Positions 16,352 to 25,289 of a DNA stretch of 64,000 nt are shown here, one piece after another (within the stretch, counting starts at the first letter, position 1; each line of letters opens with the position of its first letter). A program made the translations under genes and the position numbers. Origin of the DNA: Achromobacter denitrificans NBRC 15125 (GTDB lineage: Bacteria; Pseudomonadota; Gammaproteobacteria; Burkholderiales; Burkholderiaceae_B); assembly GCF_001571365.1 (NCBI RefSeq), contig NZ_BCTQ01000005.1:62001-126000 (forward strand). Reading direction: 5' to 3'. The notes below the pieces were generated by a model, which was not told where the DNA came from, ran no database searches, and was given only the letters and a program-made list of their open reading frames with translations.

Positions 16352-17589
16352 AAGGGCGCCGGATCCAGCGGCAAGGGCAGGTCCGCCATCTGGGCGGTCA
16401 GCAGCGCGGCGCTGCCGCAAGCCAGGGTGAAGCCCAGCGCGCCCTGCCCGATGTTGAGCCACAGATTGTCCGCGGCGTGGCTGCGGCCGATCAGGGGCTT
16501 GCCGGTGGGCGTGGCCGGACGCAGGCCCGCCCAGGGGATGGCCTGGCTCAGGTCCAGCCCGGGAAACGCCTCGCGCACCTGGCGCTTGAGCAGCGCGATG
16601 CGCGCCGGATCGATGTCGGCGTCGGCGCTGCCGATGTCGACCATGGCCGCGATCCGCAGCACGCCGCCCACGCGCGCGTAGACGATGCGCCGTTCGTAGT
16701 CCGTCACGCTGATGCGCGGCGCCACGGGGTCGTCGTCGGCCAGGGACACGCTCAGGCTGTAGCCCTTCAGGGGATACAGCGGCACGTCGTGGCCCAGCGG
16801 CTTGAGCAGCGCGCGCGTGCCGATGCCGGTGGCCAGCACGATGGCGTCGGCGCCGATGTCGCCGTCGCGGGTATTCACGGCCACGATGCGGCGGCCTTCG
16901 CGCTGCAGGCCCGACACCGGGTTGGACATCGCGCATTGCACGTTGTCCAGGGATTGCAGGCGCTCGAACAGCGCTTCGGTGAACTGGCGACAATCGCCCG
17001 CTTCTTCGCTGGGCGTGAAAATGGCGCCGGCCAGGCTGCCGCCCATGCCCGCCAGCGCGGGTTCCAGCGCCAGGGTCCGGGCCGCGTCCAGCACCTGCTG
17101 CTGCGCGCCATGCGCGGCCTGGTACTCGACCAGCTTGCGCGCCTTCTCCAGCAGGGCCGGGCTGCGGTAGGCGATGAGCTTGCCGTTCTTCAGATGGCCG
17201 AAATCCAGGTTTTCCTGTTCCAGCAGGGTGTGCATCACGTCGCGGCTGAGATAGGACAGGCCGGACAACTGGGCGGTGGAAGTCCGCGCCACGGACTCGC
17301 GGCACGCCAGCGCGAACTGCAGGCACCAGCGCCATTGATGGGGATCCAGCCGGGGCCGGAAGCGCAGCGGGGAATCCTCGCGCAACAGCCAGCCGGGCAC
17401 GCTGGGCAGCACGCCCGGGCCGGCCAGGGGCGCCACGTAGCTATAGCTGAGCTGCCCGCCGTTGGCGTAGCTGGACACCTCCGCGGGACGCGCCTGGCTG
17501 TCCACCAGCACCACGTCGTGGCCCTGGCGCGCCAGGAAATACGCCGACGTGACACCCACGACGCCGGCACCGATCACGCAAACGCGCAT
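16342..17589 (-). CDS. dadA: D-amino acid dehydrogenase, small subunit type (DadA)
   Basis: A 415-residue membrane-associated FAD enzyme of the DAO family that oxidatively deaminates D-amino acids (D-alanine in the best-known members) to 2-oxo acids. The N-terminal dinucleotide fold has the VCVIGAGVVGVTSAYFLARQ signature. The DadA-type segment SSYANGGQLSYSYVAPLA follows at about 40-60. IVLATGIGTRALL and the C-terminal AGLRPATPTGKPLIGRS and WLNIGQGALGFTLACGSA are all characteristic. ATG 17589 gives MRVCVIG as in other DadA proteins; the TTG at 17601 is less likely. It is not adjacent to an alanine racemase gene here. Confidence 0.88.
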   Translation of the reverse strand: MRVCVIGAGVVGVTSAYFLARQGHDVVLVDSQARPAEVSSYANGGQLSYSYVAPLAGPGVLPSVPGWLLREDSPLRFRPRLDPHQWRWCLQFALACRESVARTSTAQLSGLSYLSRDVMHTLLEQENLDFGHLKNGKLIAYRSPALLEKARKLVEYQAAHGAQQQVLDAARTLALEPALAGMGGSLAGAIFTPSEEAGDCRQFTEALFERLQSLDNVQCAMSNPVSGLQREGRRIVAVNTRDGDIGADAIVLATGIGTRALLKPLGHDVPLYPLKGYSLSVSLADDDPVAPRISVTDYERRIVYARVGGVLRIAAMVDIGSADADIDPARIALLKRQVREAFPGLDLSQAIPWAGLRPATPTGKPLIGRSHAADNLWLNIGQGALGFTLACGSAALLTAQMADLPLPLDPAPFRP

Positions 17590-17695
17590 ACTTGAATCCA
17601 AGAAAACGGGGAAGTTCCCCTATTCTGGAACGCGCGCGGCGCGTCCGGCAAATGCCAAACGCCGCAGCAGCCATAACAAAACATCATGCCCCGCC

Positions 17696-18133
17696 TCAGG
17701 CGGCGCGGTGCAGGCGGATGATGGCGGCGGCGGTGGGGTCGCGCACCAGGTCGGCCAGCGTGTAGCCGTTGAGCGCGTCGTAGAAGGCCTGGAGGGTCTG
17801 CGCCAGCACGCCCGACAGGCGGCAGGAGCCGTCCAGCGCGCAGGGCGGCTCGCGGCAATCGATCAGCGGCCCCTGCTGCTCCAGCTCGCGGATCAGGTCG
17901 CCCAGCCGGTAGCCGGCGGCGGGCTGCGCCAGGCGCAGGCCGCCGCCCTTGCCGCGCGACGTGTCGATCCACCCGCGCTGCGCCATGAAGTGCGCCACCT
18001 TGACCAGGTGATTGCGCGACACGCCGAAGCGGTCGGCGATCTCCGGGATGGTGACGGCGGAGGGCCGGTCGCGGCATTGCGTCAGGTACATCAGGATGCG
18101 CAGGCCGAAGTCGGTGAATCGGGTCAGTTGCAT
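17696..18133 (-). CDS. nsrR: NsrR, nitric oxide-sensing Rrf2-family repressor
   Basis: A 145-residue Rrf2 protein. The winged helix reads MQLTRFTDFGLRILMYL, then IADRFGVSRNHLVKVAHFM. Three cysteines, C93, C98 and C104 (pattern C-x4-C-x5-C), match the cluster-ligand spacing of NsrR, which carries an NO-reactive iron-sulphur cluster. The start at 18133 matches NsrR N-termini; an upstream in-frame start at 18229 is rejected. It lies 58 bp downstream of hmp on the same strand, so it is probably in the hmp operon and autoregulated through the box at 19446-19468. Confidence 0.92.
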   Translation of the reverse strand: MQLTRFTDFGLRILMYLTQCRDRPSAVTIPEIADRFGVSRNHLVKVAHFMAQRGWIDTSRGKGGGLRLAQPAAGYRLGDLIRELEQQGPLIDCREPPCALDGSCRLSGVLAQTLQAFYDALNGYTLADLVRDPTAAAIIRLHRAA

Positions 18134-18191
18134 GGCTAGGATCGGGAAAGGCCCCGGCGGCCCGGAGCGGCAGGCCGCCAGGATACACCGC

Positions 18192-19409
18192 TCAGGCGGG
18201 CGCGCCCCCGCTGCCGAAGGCCTCGGCATGGATGCGGTCCTCGGCCACGCCCAGGCTGGTCAGGGCCTGGCGCTGGGCGCGCATGAAGCCCGCCGGGCCG
18301 CACAGGTAGTAGTCGGCGCCGGGAACGATGGCCTCTTCGCGGATGGCGTGCAGGTCCACGCGGCCCGCGTGGTCGTAGTCGCGGCCTTGCTGGTCGCCGT
18401 GGCCGATCTCCTCATAGAACACCGCCTTGCGCACGTTGCCGCGTTCGGCGGCGATGCTGTTGACATGCTCTTTCATGGCATGCACCGAGCTGTTGCGGCA
18501 GCCGTGCACGAAGCGGATCTGGCGGTCGTCGTTCAGGCGCACCAGATGATTCAGGATGGACAGCATGGGCGTCAGGCCCACGCCGCCGCTCAGCAGCACG
18601 ACGGGCGCGGAGCCCTCTTCGCGCAGATGGAAATCGCCCTGGGGCGGCGCCACGTCCAGCACGCCGCCCTCTTCCAGGCGGTCATGCAGGGCGTTGGAAA
18701 CACGGCCCGCCGGCGCCTGCCCGCTGCCGGCCTCGCGCTTGACCGAAATGCGCAGGCGGTCCTGCCCCGGCGCATCCGACAGGCTGTACTGGCGCGGCTG
18801 CATCAGGCCCAGCTCGGGCACGTACAGGCGCACGGAGACGTACTGGCCGGGCTGGTAGGCCGGCACGGTGCCGCCGTCGGCGGGCGCCAGGTAGAACGAG
18901 GTGATTTCGGCGCTTTCGCGCTGCTTGCCCACCACCCGGAACGCGCGCCAGCCCGTCCAGCCACCTGGCTTGGCGGCCGATTCGCCGTACAGGCGCGCCT
19001 CTTCGGCGATCAGCAGGTCGGCCAGCTGGCCGTAGGCGGCGGCCCAGGCGTCCACCAGTTCATCGGTGGCGGCATCGCCCAGCACTTCGCGGATCGAGGC
19101 CAGCAGGTGCTTGCCCACGATGGGATAGTGCTCGGGGCGGATGCCCAGGCTGACGTGCTTGTGCACGATGCGCGTCACGACGGGCATGAGCACCGAAGGA
19201 TCGTCGATGTGCTCGGCATAGCCCGCGACCGCGCCCGCCAGCGCCTGCTGCTGTTCGCCGCCCACCTGGTGGCTCTGGTTGAAAACGTGCTTGAGCTCGG
19301 GGTTGTGCTGGAACATGCGGGCATAGAAATGCCGGGTCAGCGCGACGCCATGCGTCTTGAGAACGGGGGCCGTGCCCTTGACCAGGGCGCGGATTTGGGG
19401 ACTCAACAT
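18192..19409 (-). CDS. hmp: Flavohaemoprotein, nitric oxide dioxygenase (Hmp)
   Basis: A 405-residue cytosolic NO dioxygenase (NO + O2 + NAD(P)H to nitrate). The globin domain (1-140) contains RHFYARMFQHNPELKHVFNQ and the proximal haem His in HKHVSLGIRPEHY (about residue 85). The FAD domain (150-255) has RQYSLSDAP. The NAD domain (about 265-400) has LSGGVGLTPMLS and YLCGPAGFM. The length is typical. It is preceded by an NsrR operator 37-59 bp upstream of the start and followed by nsrR, giving a compact NO-stress operon. Confidence 0.96.
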   Translation of the reverse strand: MLSPQIRALVKGTAPVLKTHGVALTRHFYARMFQHNPELKHVFNQSHQVGGEQQQALAGAVAGYAEHIDDPSVLMPVVTRIVHKHVSLGIRPEHYPIVGKHLLASIREVLGDAATDELVDAWAAAYGQLADLLIAEEARLYGESAAKPGGWTGWRAFRVVGKQRESAEITSFYLAPADGGTVPAYQPGQYVSVRLYVPELGLMQPRQYSLSDAPGQDRLRISVKREAGSGQAPAGRVSNALHDRLEEGGVLDVAPPQGDFHLREEGSAPVVLLSGGVGLTPMLSILNHLVRLNDDRQIRFVHGCRNSSVHAMKEHVNSIAAERGNVRKAVFYEEIGHGDQQGRDYDHAGRVDLHAIREEAIVPGADYYLCGPAGFMRAQRQALTSLGVAEDRIHAEAFGSGGAPA

Positions 19410-19445
19410 CTACTGCTCCTTGTGATGCGATCGTGCTCGCCATTA

Positions 19446-19468
19446 AACATATATTTATAATACATCTT
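19446..19468. promoter_or_regulatory. NsrR binding site upstream of hmp
   Basis: A 23-bp, 11-1-11 dyad: AACATATATTT, A, TAATACATCTT. Against the NsrR consensus (AAGATGYATTT-N-AAATRCATCTT) the left half agrees at 9 of 11 and the right half at 10 of 11 positions. It is set in a strongly AT-rich patch within a GC-rich genome, 37 bp upstream of the hmp start. Repression by NsrR and release by NO are the expected behaviour. Confidence 0.85.
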
Positions 19469-19629
19469 TTAAAAGCCCGATGAAAAGCCCGCGCGCGATC
19501 CGGCCGCGGCCGCCGCGGCGGGCGCCAGCCGCTCGCCGGGTGACTGCGGCCAGCCGGCACCCCGGGGCGAATCGGGAGCCGCCGGTTTACACTTGTCGAT
19601 TGCCGCAACACCACTCAAAAGGTTCACCC

Positions 19630-20091
19630 ATGAGCACTGCTACGCTCAAGACCCGCCTCTCCGATTCCGTCAAGGAAGCGATGCGCGCCAAGGCCGCCGA
19701 ACGCCTGGCCACGCTGCGTTTCCTGCTGGCCGCCGTCAAGCAGAAGGAAGTGGACGAGCGCCGCGACCTGACCGACGCCGAGATCACCGCCATCATCGAA
19801 AAGCAGGTCAAGCAGCGCCGCGAGTCCATCGCCGCGTTCGAACAGGCCGGCCGCACCGAAACCGCCGAGCAGGAAAAGGCCGAAGTGGTGGTGCTGCAGG
19901 AATTCCTGCCCCAGGCCGCCACGCCGGAAGAGGTGTCGGCCGCCATCGACGCCGCGCTGGCCGAAGTGGCCGCGCAAGGCGTGACCGGCGCGCCCGCCAT
20001 GGGCAAGGTCATGGGCCTGCTCAAGCAGTCGCTGGCCGGCCGCGCCGACATGACGGCGCTGTCGCAGCAAGTGAAGGCCCGCCTGGCCTGA
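19630..20091 (+). CDS. GatB/YqeY domain-containing protein
   Basis: A 153-residue helical protein of the YqeY family. Domain landmarks are LKTRLSDSVKEAMRAK at the N-terminus, LRFLLAAVKQKEVDERR, IEKQVKQRRESIAAFEQAGR, a EKAEVVVLQEFLPQ hinge, and the C-terminal QGVTGAPAMGKVMGLLKQSLAGRADM. The fold is shared with the tail domain of amidotransferase GatB and suggests tRNA or nucleic acid contact, but the function of the stand-alone protein is not settled. In many bacteria it sits near rpsU-dnaG; that context is not present here. The start at 19630 was chosen for family match; the upstream in-frame extension is not conserved. Confidence 0.9.
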   Translation: MSTATLKTRLSDSVKEAMRAKAAERLATLRFLLAAVKQKEVDERRDLTDAEITAIIEKQVKQRRESIAAFEQAGRTETAEQEKAEVVVLQEFLPQAATPEEVSAAIDAALAEVAAQGVTGAPAMGKVMGLLKQSLAGRADMTALSQQVKARLA

Positions 20092-20103
20092 TCGATCGCC
20101 GGG

Positions 20104-20126
20104 CCGGCCCGCCGCGCGCGGGCCGG
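20104..20126. terminator. GC-rich hairpin between yqeY-type gene and dinB
   Basis: Perfect nine-base arms CCGGCCCGC and GCGGGCCGG with a 5-nt loop, 12 bp after the YqeY stop and before the convergent dinB stop. There is no U-tract on either strand. It may act as a transcript 3' end barrier between convergent genes. Confidence 0.4.
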
Positions 20127-20158
20127 TCAGGTTCCGGGCCGCGGGCCCGGGCAGCGCG

Positions 20159-21262
20159 TCAGAAGGCGCCGCCGAACAGGTCCGGCTGGCGCGACAACTC
20201 CACCGGATCGGCGAAATTGCTCATCCCCACCCCCGCCAGCCGGTAAAGCGTCTCCGGCGGCAGTTCCACGCGCTCGCACAGCAGTTGCGCCACGGCGGCC
20301 AGCTCCGCCGCCGAGCCGGGCGGGTTCGGGCTGGTCTGGCTGCGCGTCAGGATGCGGAAGCGGTCGGTCTTGAGCTTGAGCACCACGGTGCGGCCCAGCG
20401 CGCCCTTCTTCAACGACTGGTCCCACACTTTCTGCGCCATGCGCTCGATGGCTTCGCCCAGCGCCTCCAGGCGGACATCCTGCGAAAACGTGGTCTCGGC
20501 GGAGACCTGCTGCAAGGGCGCGTCGGTCTGCACCTCGCGCTCGTCGATGCCGCGCGCCAGCTCGTACAGGCGGCGGCCGTAGCGCCCGAAATAATGCTCC
20601 AGTTCCTGCGCGCTGTGCGTGGCCAGGTCGCCCACCGTATGGATGCCCAATTGCTCCAGGCGCGCCTGCGTGACCTTGCCCACTCCGGGCACCTTGCGCA
20701 CGGGCAAGGGCTGCAGGAAGGCCAGCACCTTGCCGGGCCGCACCACGAAGAGGCCGTCGGGCTTGTTCCAGTCCGACGCGATCTTGGCCAGGAACTTGTT
20801 GGGCGCCACCCCGGCGGAAGCGGTCAGGCCGGTTTCCTCGCGGATCTGGTGACGGATGACCTGGGCCACCTCGGTGGCCGACGGCAATCCGCATTTGTTG
20901 ACGGTGACGTCCAGGTAGGCCTCGTCCAGCGAGAGCGGTTCGATCAGGTCGGTGTGGCGGGCGAATATCTGCCGGACCTGGCGCGACACCTCGCGGTAGC
21001 GATTGAAGTCCGGCGGCACGTAGACCGCGTGCGGACAGAGCCGTTCGGCCCGCGCCGCGGACATGGCGGAATGGATGCCGAAGCGCCGCGCCTCGTACGA
21101 GGCGGCGCAGACGACCGAGCGCGGGCCGGTCCAGGCCACCACCACCGGCTTGCCCCGCAGTTCCGGATTGTCGCGCTGCTCCACGGACGCGTAAAACGCG
21201 TCCATGTCCACATGCACGATCTTGCGCGGCTCAGACACCCTGAAATCCCGAGGCAAAAGCAT
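20159..21262 (-). CDS. dinB: DNA polymerase IV (Y-family)
   Basis: A 367-residue translesion polymerase. The palm/finger domain has [19 protein letters not shown] (catalytic Asp) and [11 protein letters not shown] (second catalytic Asp-Glu). The thumb HhH is at [19 protein letters not shown]. The little-finger domain follows (about 240-345). The C-terminus QPDLFGG is a beta-clamp binding motif. The start at 21262 is the longest plausible; MSEPRK-type starts further in (GTG) are possible. I see no LexA-type operator upstream. It is divergent from a thioesterase gene, and its start lies only about 50 bp from that gene's start. Confidence 0.93.
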   Translation of the reverse strand: MLLPRDFRVSEPRKIVHVDMDAFYASVEQRDNPELRGKPVVVAWTGPRSVVCAASYEARRFGIHSAMSAARAERLCPHAVYVPPDFNRYREVSRQVRQIFARHTDLIEPLSLDEAYLDVTVNKCGLPSATEVAQVIRHQIREETGLTASAGVAPNKFLAKIASDWNKPDGLFVVRPGKVLAFLQPLPVRKVPGVGKVTQARLEQLGIHTVGDLATHSAQELEHYFGRYGRRLYELARGIDEREVQTDAPLQQVSAETTFSQDVRLEALGEAIERMAQKVWDQSLKKGALGRTVVLKLKTDRFRILTRSQTSPNPPGSAAELAAVAQLLCERVELPPETLYRLAGVGMSNFADPVELSRQPDLFGGAF

Positions 21263-21267
21263 ATATT
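21240..21267 (+). promoter_or_regulatory. Candidate promoter for the thioesterase gene
   Basis: CTGAAA (21240-21245) and TATATT (21262-21267) with 16-bp spacing. Transcription would start about 21274, which is inside the longest open frame and supports translation from the ATG at 21313. The sequence overlaps the dinB start codon on the other strand. Confidence 0.4.
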
Positions 21268-21312
21268 ATGACCGGCGACAACCCGCTATCCCTTCCCGTC
21301 CCTCACGGTTCC

Positions 21313-21735
21313 ATGACTGCATCCGCAACTGCCCAGACCGATTACTTCGGCCTCACCATTCCCTTCATGCATTTCCTCGGCCTGGTGCCCGAACACATCG
21401 AGCAAGGCTATGCCCGCACCACCCTGCCCTGGCGGGAGGACCTCACCAACAGCCGCGGCGACGTGCACGGCGGCACGCTGATGAGCGTGCTGGACTTCAC
21501 GCTCAGCGCGGCCGCGCGCGGCTCGGCCGACGGCCTGGAAGGCATGGCCACCATCGATATGAATACGTCGTTCCTGTCGCCCGGCACGGGCGACCTGACC
21601 ATCGAGGGGCGCTGCCTGCGCCGCGGCGCCTCCATCGCCTTCTGCGAGGGCGACGTGCGGCGCGCCGACGGCGAACTGGTCGCACGCGCCACCGCCACGT
21701 TCAAGATCATCCGCCGCCGCCCGGGCGGCGATTGA
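21313..21735 (+). CDS. PaaI-family hotdog-fold thioesterase
   Basis: A 140-residue hotdog thioesterase that hydrolyses acyl- or aryl-CoA. The key helix region reads [22 protein letters not shown], with the catalytic Asp about residue 61 and the HGG motif of the PaaI class. The following strand [14 protein letters not shown] is typical. The frame is open to an ATG at 21268, but that start would be only 5 bp from the divergent dinB start and would include the candidate -10 box, so I prefer 21313. Confidence 0.85.
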   Translation: MTASATAQTDYFGLTIPFMHFLGLVPEHIEQGYARTTLPWREDLTNSRGDVHGGTLMSVLDFTLSAAARGSADGLEGMATIDMNTSFLSPGTGDLTIEGRCLRRGASIAFCEGDVRRADGELVARATATFKIIRRRPGGD

Positions 21736-21753
21736 CGCGCCCGGCGCCTCGGG

Positions 21754-22209
21754 TCAGTCCGGCAGGTCGCGCGAGGGCTTGACCTTGGGCCGCGGATCCA
21801 GCGGCATGTAGCTGCTGCACGACACCAGGCTGTAATAGACGGCATCCTGCATGGCGCGCATCGCGGCGGCGTCCCAGGTGCCCTTGCCCCACATCGCGAC
21901 GCGCACGTCGGTGCTCTTGGCGCCGGCGGCCTTCAGTTCGACGCGCGACATCTCGGTGTCGCTGTAGGGCGCCAGCACGCGCACCACGCCCGAGCGCGCG
22001 CTTTCGTTCAAGTCCGCCACCACGCGGTAGGCGTCGTCGGCGCTGCGCAGGCAATCGCGGGATTGCCGGATCGCCGTCGCGTAGGCGTCTTCGAAAGCCA
22101 CCGGCGCCTTGAATTCGCTGCGCGGGGACGAGCCGTTCTGCGAAATGCCCATCGAGCAGCCCGCCAGACCCACGGCCAGCGCCGATGCCGCGACCAGATT
22201 CCTGTACAT
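21754..22209 (-). CDS. Small putative lipoprotein
   Basis: A 151-residue protein with a lipoprotein signal: LAVGLAGC, lipidated Cys about residue 18, after a short charged N-terminus. The mature part is about 130 residues with DAYATAIRQSRDCLRS, two further cysteines (CLRS and SCSSY, possible disulphide) and an MWGKGTWDAAAMRAM segment. I do not recognise a named domain; similar-sized lipoproteins occur in Bordetella. An RBS (GGAG) lies 6 bases upstream of the ATG at 22209. It is convergent with the thioesterase and 68 bp downstream of the IclR gene. Confidence 0.8.
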   Translation of the reverse strand: MYRNLVAASALAVGLAGCSMGISQNGSSPRSEFKAPVAFEDAYATAIRQSRDCLRSADDAYRVVADLNESARSGVVRVLAPYSDTEMSRVELKAAGAKSTDVRVAMWGKGTWDAAAMRAMQDAVYYSLVSCSSYMPLDPRPKVKPSRDLPD

Positions 22210-22277
22210 GTGTATCTCCAGATCAGTGCCCGCGATTATCCCGCATATCGGCCCGGCGCGACCGGCCCCCGGGCCGC

Positions 22278-23093
22278 CTACAGGATCCCGATGCGGTACT
22301 CCAGGTTCTTGACCAGGGTTCTCAGGCGCGGGCCCAGGGTTTCGTACACGTACTTTTCGTCCAGGCCGTCGGCCGGGATGGTCACGTTGAAGGCCAGCGG
22401 CAGGTCGTTGGAGCGGTAGCGCATCGGGGTGGCGATGCCGCACAGCTCGGCGCGCCAGTCCTTGCTGACCACGCAGAAGCCGTGCTGGTCGATCTCGTCG
22501 TAGGCGGGCTGCAGCGCCGGGGCGAAGCGCTCCCATTCCTCGGGAAATTCCTCGGCCAGCCGGCCGCAGATCAGCGCGCGCTCCTCGACGGTCTGGGCGT
22601 ACAGCAGGGCCCGTCCCGTGGCCGTGCGCAGCAAGGGGCGGGCCGAGCCGATATCCGGCCGCGAGGCGTTGGACGCGCCGTCCTGGACGGTTTCCACGTA
22701 CACCACCTGCAGGCGGTCCCGAATCGCCATGGAAACCGGCCCCTTGGCATAGCGCGCCAGCTCGACCATGTCGTGCGCCGCCAGCTGGCGCAGGGTCAGG
22801 TGCACGAGCAAGGGATAGCCCAGCGTCAGCACGGCGGGCCCCAGCGAGTACTTGCCGGTGCGCTCGTCGCGGCGCAGATAGCCCAGCCCCACCAGCGTGA
22901 AAGTCAGCCTGGACACCGTCGGGCGCGTCAGGCCCAGCATTTCGGAAATCTCCTTGTTGCCCAGCAGCGGCTCGGACGCTGAAAAACACTTGAGCACGTC
23001 CAGTCCGTTGGAAAGCGTGGACGCGAACCGCGGGTGCGCTTCCAGCGACGCGCGGGATTCGAGTTCGTAATTGAGCGGCGTTTTCGAGTGCAT
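22278..23093 (-). CDS. IclR-family transcriptional regulator
   Basis: A 271-residue regulator. The N-terminal winged HTH (about 25-90) has LDVLKCFSASEPLLGNKEIS, then LTRPTVSRLTFTLVGLGYL. The effector domain (100-270) has LLRTATGRALLYAQT and the usual C-terminal AFNVTIPADGLDEKYV segment. It is divergent (110-bp gap) from a two-gene metallophosphoesterase-Bug unit, which it most likely controls. The effector is unknown. Confidence 0.9.
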   Translation of the reverse strand: MHSKTPLNYELESRASLEAHPRFASTLSNGLDVLKCFSASEPLLGNKEISEMLGLTRPTVSRLTFTLVGLGYLRRDERTGKYSLGPAVLTLGYPLLVHLTLRQLAAHDMVELARYAKGPVSMAIRDRLQVVYVETVQDGASNASRPDIGSARPLLRTATGRALLYAQTVEERALICGRLAEEFPEEWERFAPALQPAYDEIDQHGFCVVSKDWRAELCGIATPMRYRSNDLPLAFNVTIPADGLDEKYVYETLGPRLRTLVKNLEYRIGIL

Positions 23094-23203
23094 ATCGACC
23101 TAGGGTTCCGGAGCATTGACAGTATATCGCCTGCCGAAATACAAACTGTCCGTTCGATAGTTAGATTTGAATTCCATTTATTGAAATTGAAAAGGCAGCA
23201 GCC

Positions 23204-25258
23204 ATGACCGAACCGCAGTTTTCCAGGCAGCCGCAGGGCGCCCGCTTGTTCAGCTTCGCCGTCGTCGCGGACACCCACGTCAACGAATCCGAGGACACCT
23301 GCGCCTCGCCGTTCGCCACCAATGCGCGCGCCAACGCCCGCGCCCGGCACGTCTTCGCCGACATCGCCCGCCTGGATCCGGCCCCCGCGTTCGCCATCCA
23401 CCTGGGCGACATCGTTCATCCGGTGCCCGGCATGCCCTCCTTCGACGAGGCGGCGCGCCGCTTCAAGGCCATCGCGAGCCAAATCGACATTCCGCTGCAT
23501 CTCGTCCCCGGCAACCACGACGTGGGCGACAAGCGCATCGACTGGATGCCGGCCGACATCGTCTGCGACAGCTACCTGGACAAGTACCGCGAAGTCTTCG
23601 GCGCGGACTACTATGCGGTGGACCACGGCGAGGTCCGCTTCCTCTTCGTCAACGCGCTGCTGTTCAATTCCGGGCTGGCGGCGGACGACGCGCAGCGCGC
23701 CTGGATCGACGCGCAGCTGGCCGGCGCCGGCGGCCGCGTGTTCGTGTCGCTGCACTACCCGCCCTACCTGCATGACGCGCGGGAGCGCGGCTCCTACGAC
23801 AACATCGACGAGCCCGGCCGCGGCTGGCTGCTGTCGCGCCTGGAGAATCCCAAGGTGGAGGCCGTCTTCGCCGGCCACGTCCACAACTTCTGGTACGACG
23901 TCATCGGCGGCGCGGAGATGTACATGCTGCCCTCCACCGCCTTCCTGCGGCATGACTACTCCGAGTTCTACCGCGTGCCGCCGGCCGACGAATTCGGCCG
24001 TGGCGACGTCGAGAAATTCGGCTACTTCATCGTCGACGTGCACGAGCGCGGGCATGTGGCCAAGCTGATCCGCACGCACGGCGCCATGCGCGGCGAAACC
24101 GGCGGTGAAGCCCCGGCCCGGACCTTGCCCACCGTCCACACCAAGACCGCCGCCAGCGAAGGCCTCGCGGTCGAGTTGCGGCACCCCTGGGCCGAAATCG
24201 TCGAGATCCCTTGCACCGGCGGCGTCCAGGAATTCGGCCGCAAGCTCGCCCGCAACGACTACCCGCTCATGGCCATGTGGGAAATGGGGCTGCGCACGCT
24301 CAAGATTCCCACGCAGGACCTGCACAACGAGCAGACCCTGCGCCGGGCCCGCCTCATGACCGACGTGGGGCATCGCTTCATCCTGACCTCGCTCGGCATC
24401 CCCGACACCGGCTTGCTGGACCGGGCGCGCGAACACGGCATCGCCATCGCCGCCATCGAGATCAACCTGAACGCGCAGGCGCTGCGCGACGCCGGGCCCG
24501 CGCTCTCGCGGCTGCGCGGCCACACCGCCGCCCGCCTCATCTACGGCAAGATCCGCACCGGCGAAGACGACGCGCATTTCGACGGCAAGCACTACAGCCA
24601 TTTCGTCAACACCGGGCTGCGCGCCGCCGAACTGGAGGCGGCGCAACCCGCCCTGGCTGCGCACCTGGAACAAGGGCACATCGACGGCATCACCGTCCGC
24701 CTGGACTGGGGATCGGACCTCATCGCCGCGCATGGGGAACTGGCGCAGCGGGCCCGCGCGTGGGGCATGACGGTGAACGTGGGCGTGAAGCTGGCCGACC
24801 GCCTGGCCTCGGCGAACGCGGACGACGCCGCCATCGCCGCCCTGGTCGCCGAAGCCTTCCTGGCCTCCCGCGCCTCGGACGCGGTGACCTATTCCTTCGA
24901 CACCTTCATGGACGTGGACCGCGGCTACTTCCCGCGCAACGGCTTGATCAACCGCCGCTACGACCCGCGGCCCGCCGGGCTGGCCCTGGCCGCGCTCAAC
25001 GCCGTGTTCAACGCGCCGGGTCCGGCCTCGGTCGAGCGGATCGACGGCCCGGCCGATTCCCGCCTCTGCCGCTTCCGCGCCGGCAGCCAGGAGTACGAAC
25101 TCGCCTACGGCCCCGCCTCCGCGCTGCGCGGCCACGCCTCGGCCACGCCCCGCAAGCGCGTCATCGACCTGCTCGCCCAGGAGGCGCTGGAGGGCGAGGA
25201 GGCCTGGGCCCGCCGGGACCGTCCGGGCCATGCGCTGCTGCTCATCCAGCGCGCCTGA
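23204..25258 (+). CDS. Two-domain metallophosphoesterase with C-terminal TIM-barrel-like region
   Basis: A 684-residue predicted cytosolic protein. Residues 15-300 are a calcineurin-like phosphoesterase with all five metal motifs: ADTHVNE, LGDIVH, GNHDVGD, SLHYPPYLH and FAGHVHNFW. Residues about 320-684 are a separate alpha/beta domain with alternating strands and helices (ALRDAGPALSRLRGH, HIDGITVRLDWGSD, GMTVNVGVKLADRL, YSFDTFMDVDRGYFP); this looks like a TIM barrel, but I cannot assign a family. The pairing in one chain suggests a phosphomonoester or phosphodiester substrate processed in two steps. It is next to a Bug receptor and an IclR regulator, so it probably belongs to a catabolic pathway. 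The start ATG 23204 follows AAAAGGCAGCAGCC weakly. Confidence 0.8.
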   Translation: MTEPQFSRQPQGARLFSFAVVADTHVNESEDTCASPFATNARANARARHVFADIARLDPAPAFAIHLGDIVHPVPGMPSFDEAARRFKAIASQIDIPLHLVPGNHDVGDKRIDWMPADIVCDSYLDKYREVFGADYYAVDHGEVRFLFVNALLFNSGLAADDAQRAWIDAQLAGAGGRVFVSLHYPPYLHDARERGSYDNIDEPGRGWLLSRLENPKVEAVFAGHVHNFWYDVIGGAEMYMLPSTAFLRHDYSEFYRVPPADEFGRGDVEKFGYFIVDVHERGHVAKLIRTHGAMRGETGGEAPARTLPTVHTKTAASEGLAVELRHPWAEIVEIPCTGGVQEFGRKLARNDYPLMAMWEMGLRTLKIPTQDLHNEQTLRRARLMTDVGHRFILTSLGIPDTGLLDRAREHGIAIAAIEINLNAQALRDAGPALSRLRGHTAARLIYGKIRTGEDDAHFDGKHYSHFVNTGLRAAELEAAQPALAAHLEQGHIDGITVRLDWGSDLIAAHGELAQRARAWGMTVNVGVKLADRLASANADDAAIAALVAEAFLASRASDAVTYSFDTFMDVDRGYFPRNGLINRRYDPRPAGLALAALNAVFNAPGPASVERIDGPADSRLCRFRAGSQEYELAYGPASALRGHASATPRKRVIDLLAQEALEGEEAWARRDRPGHALLLIQRA

Positions 25259-25289
25259 TTTCCCCTCTTCCATCGCCAGGAGTCATCGC

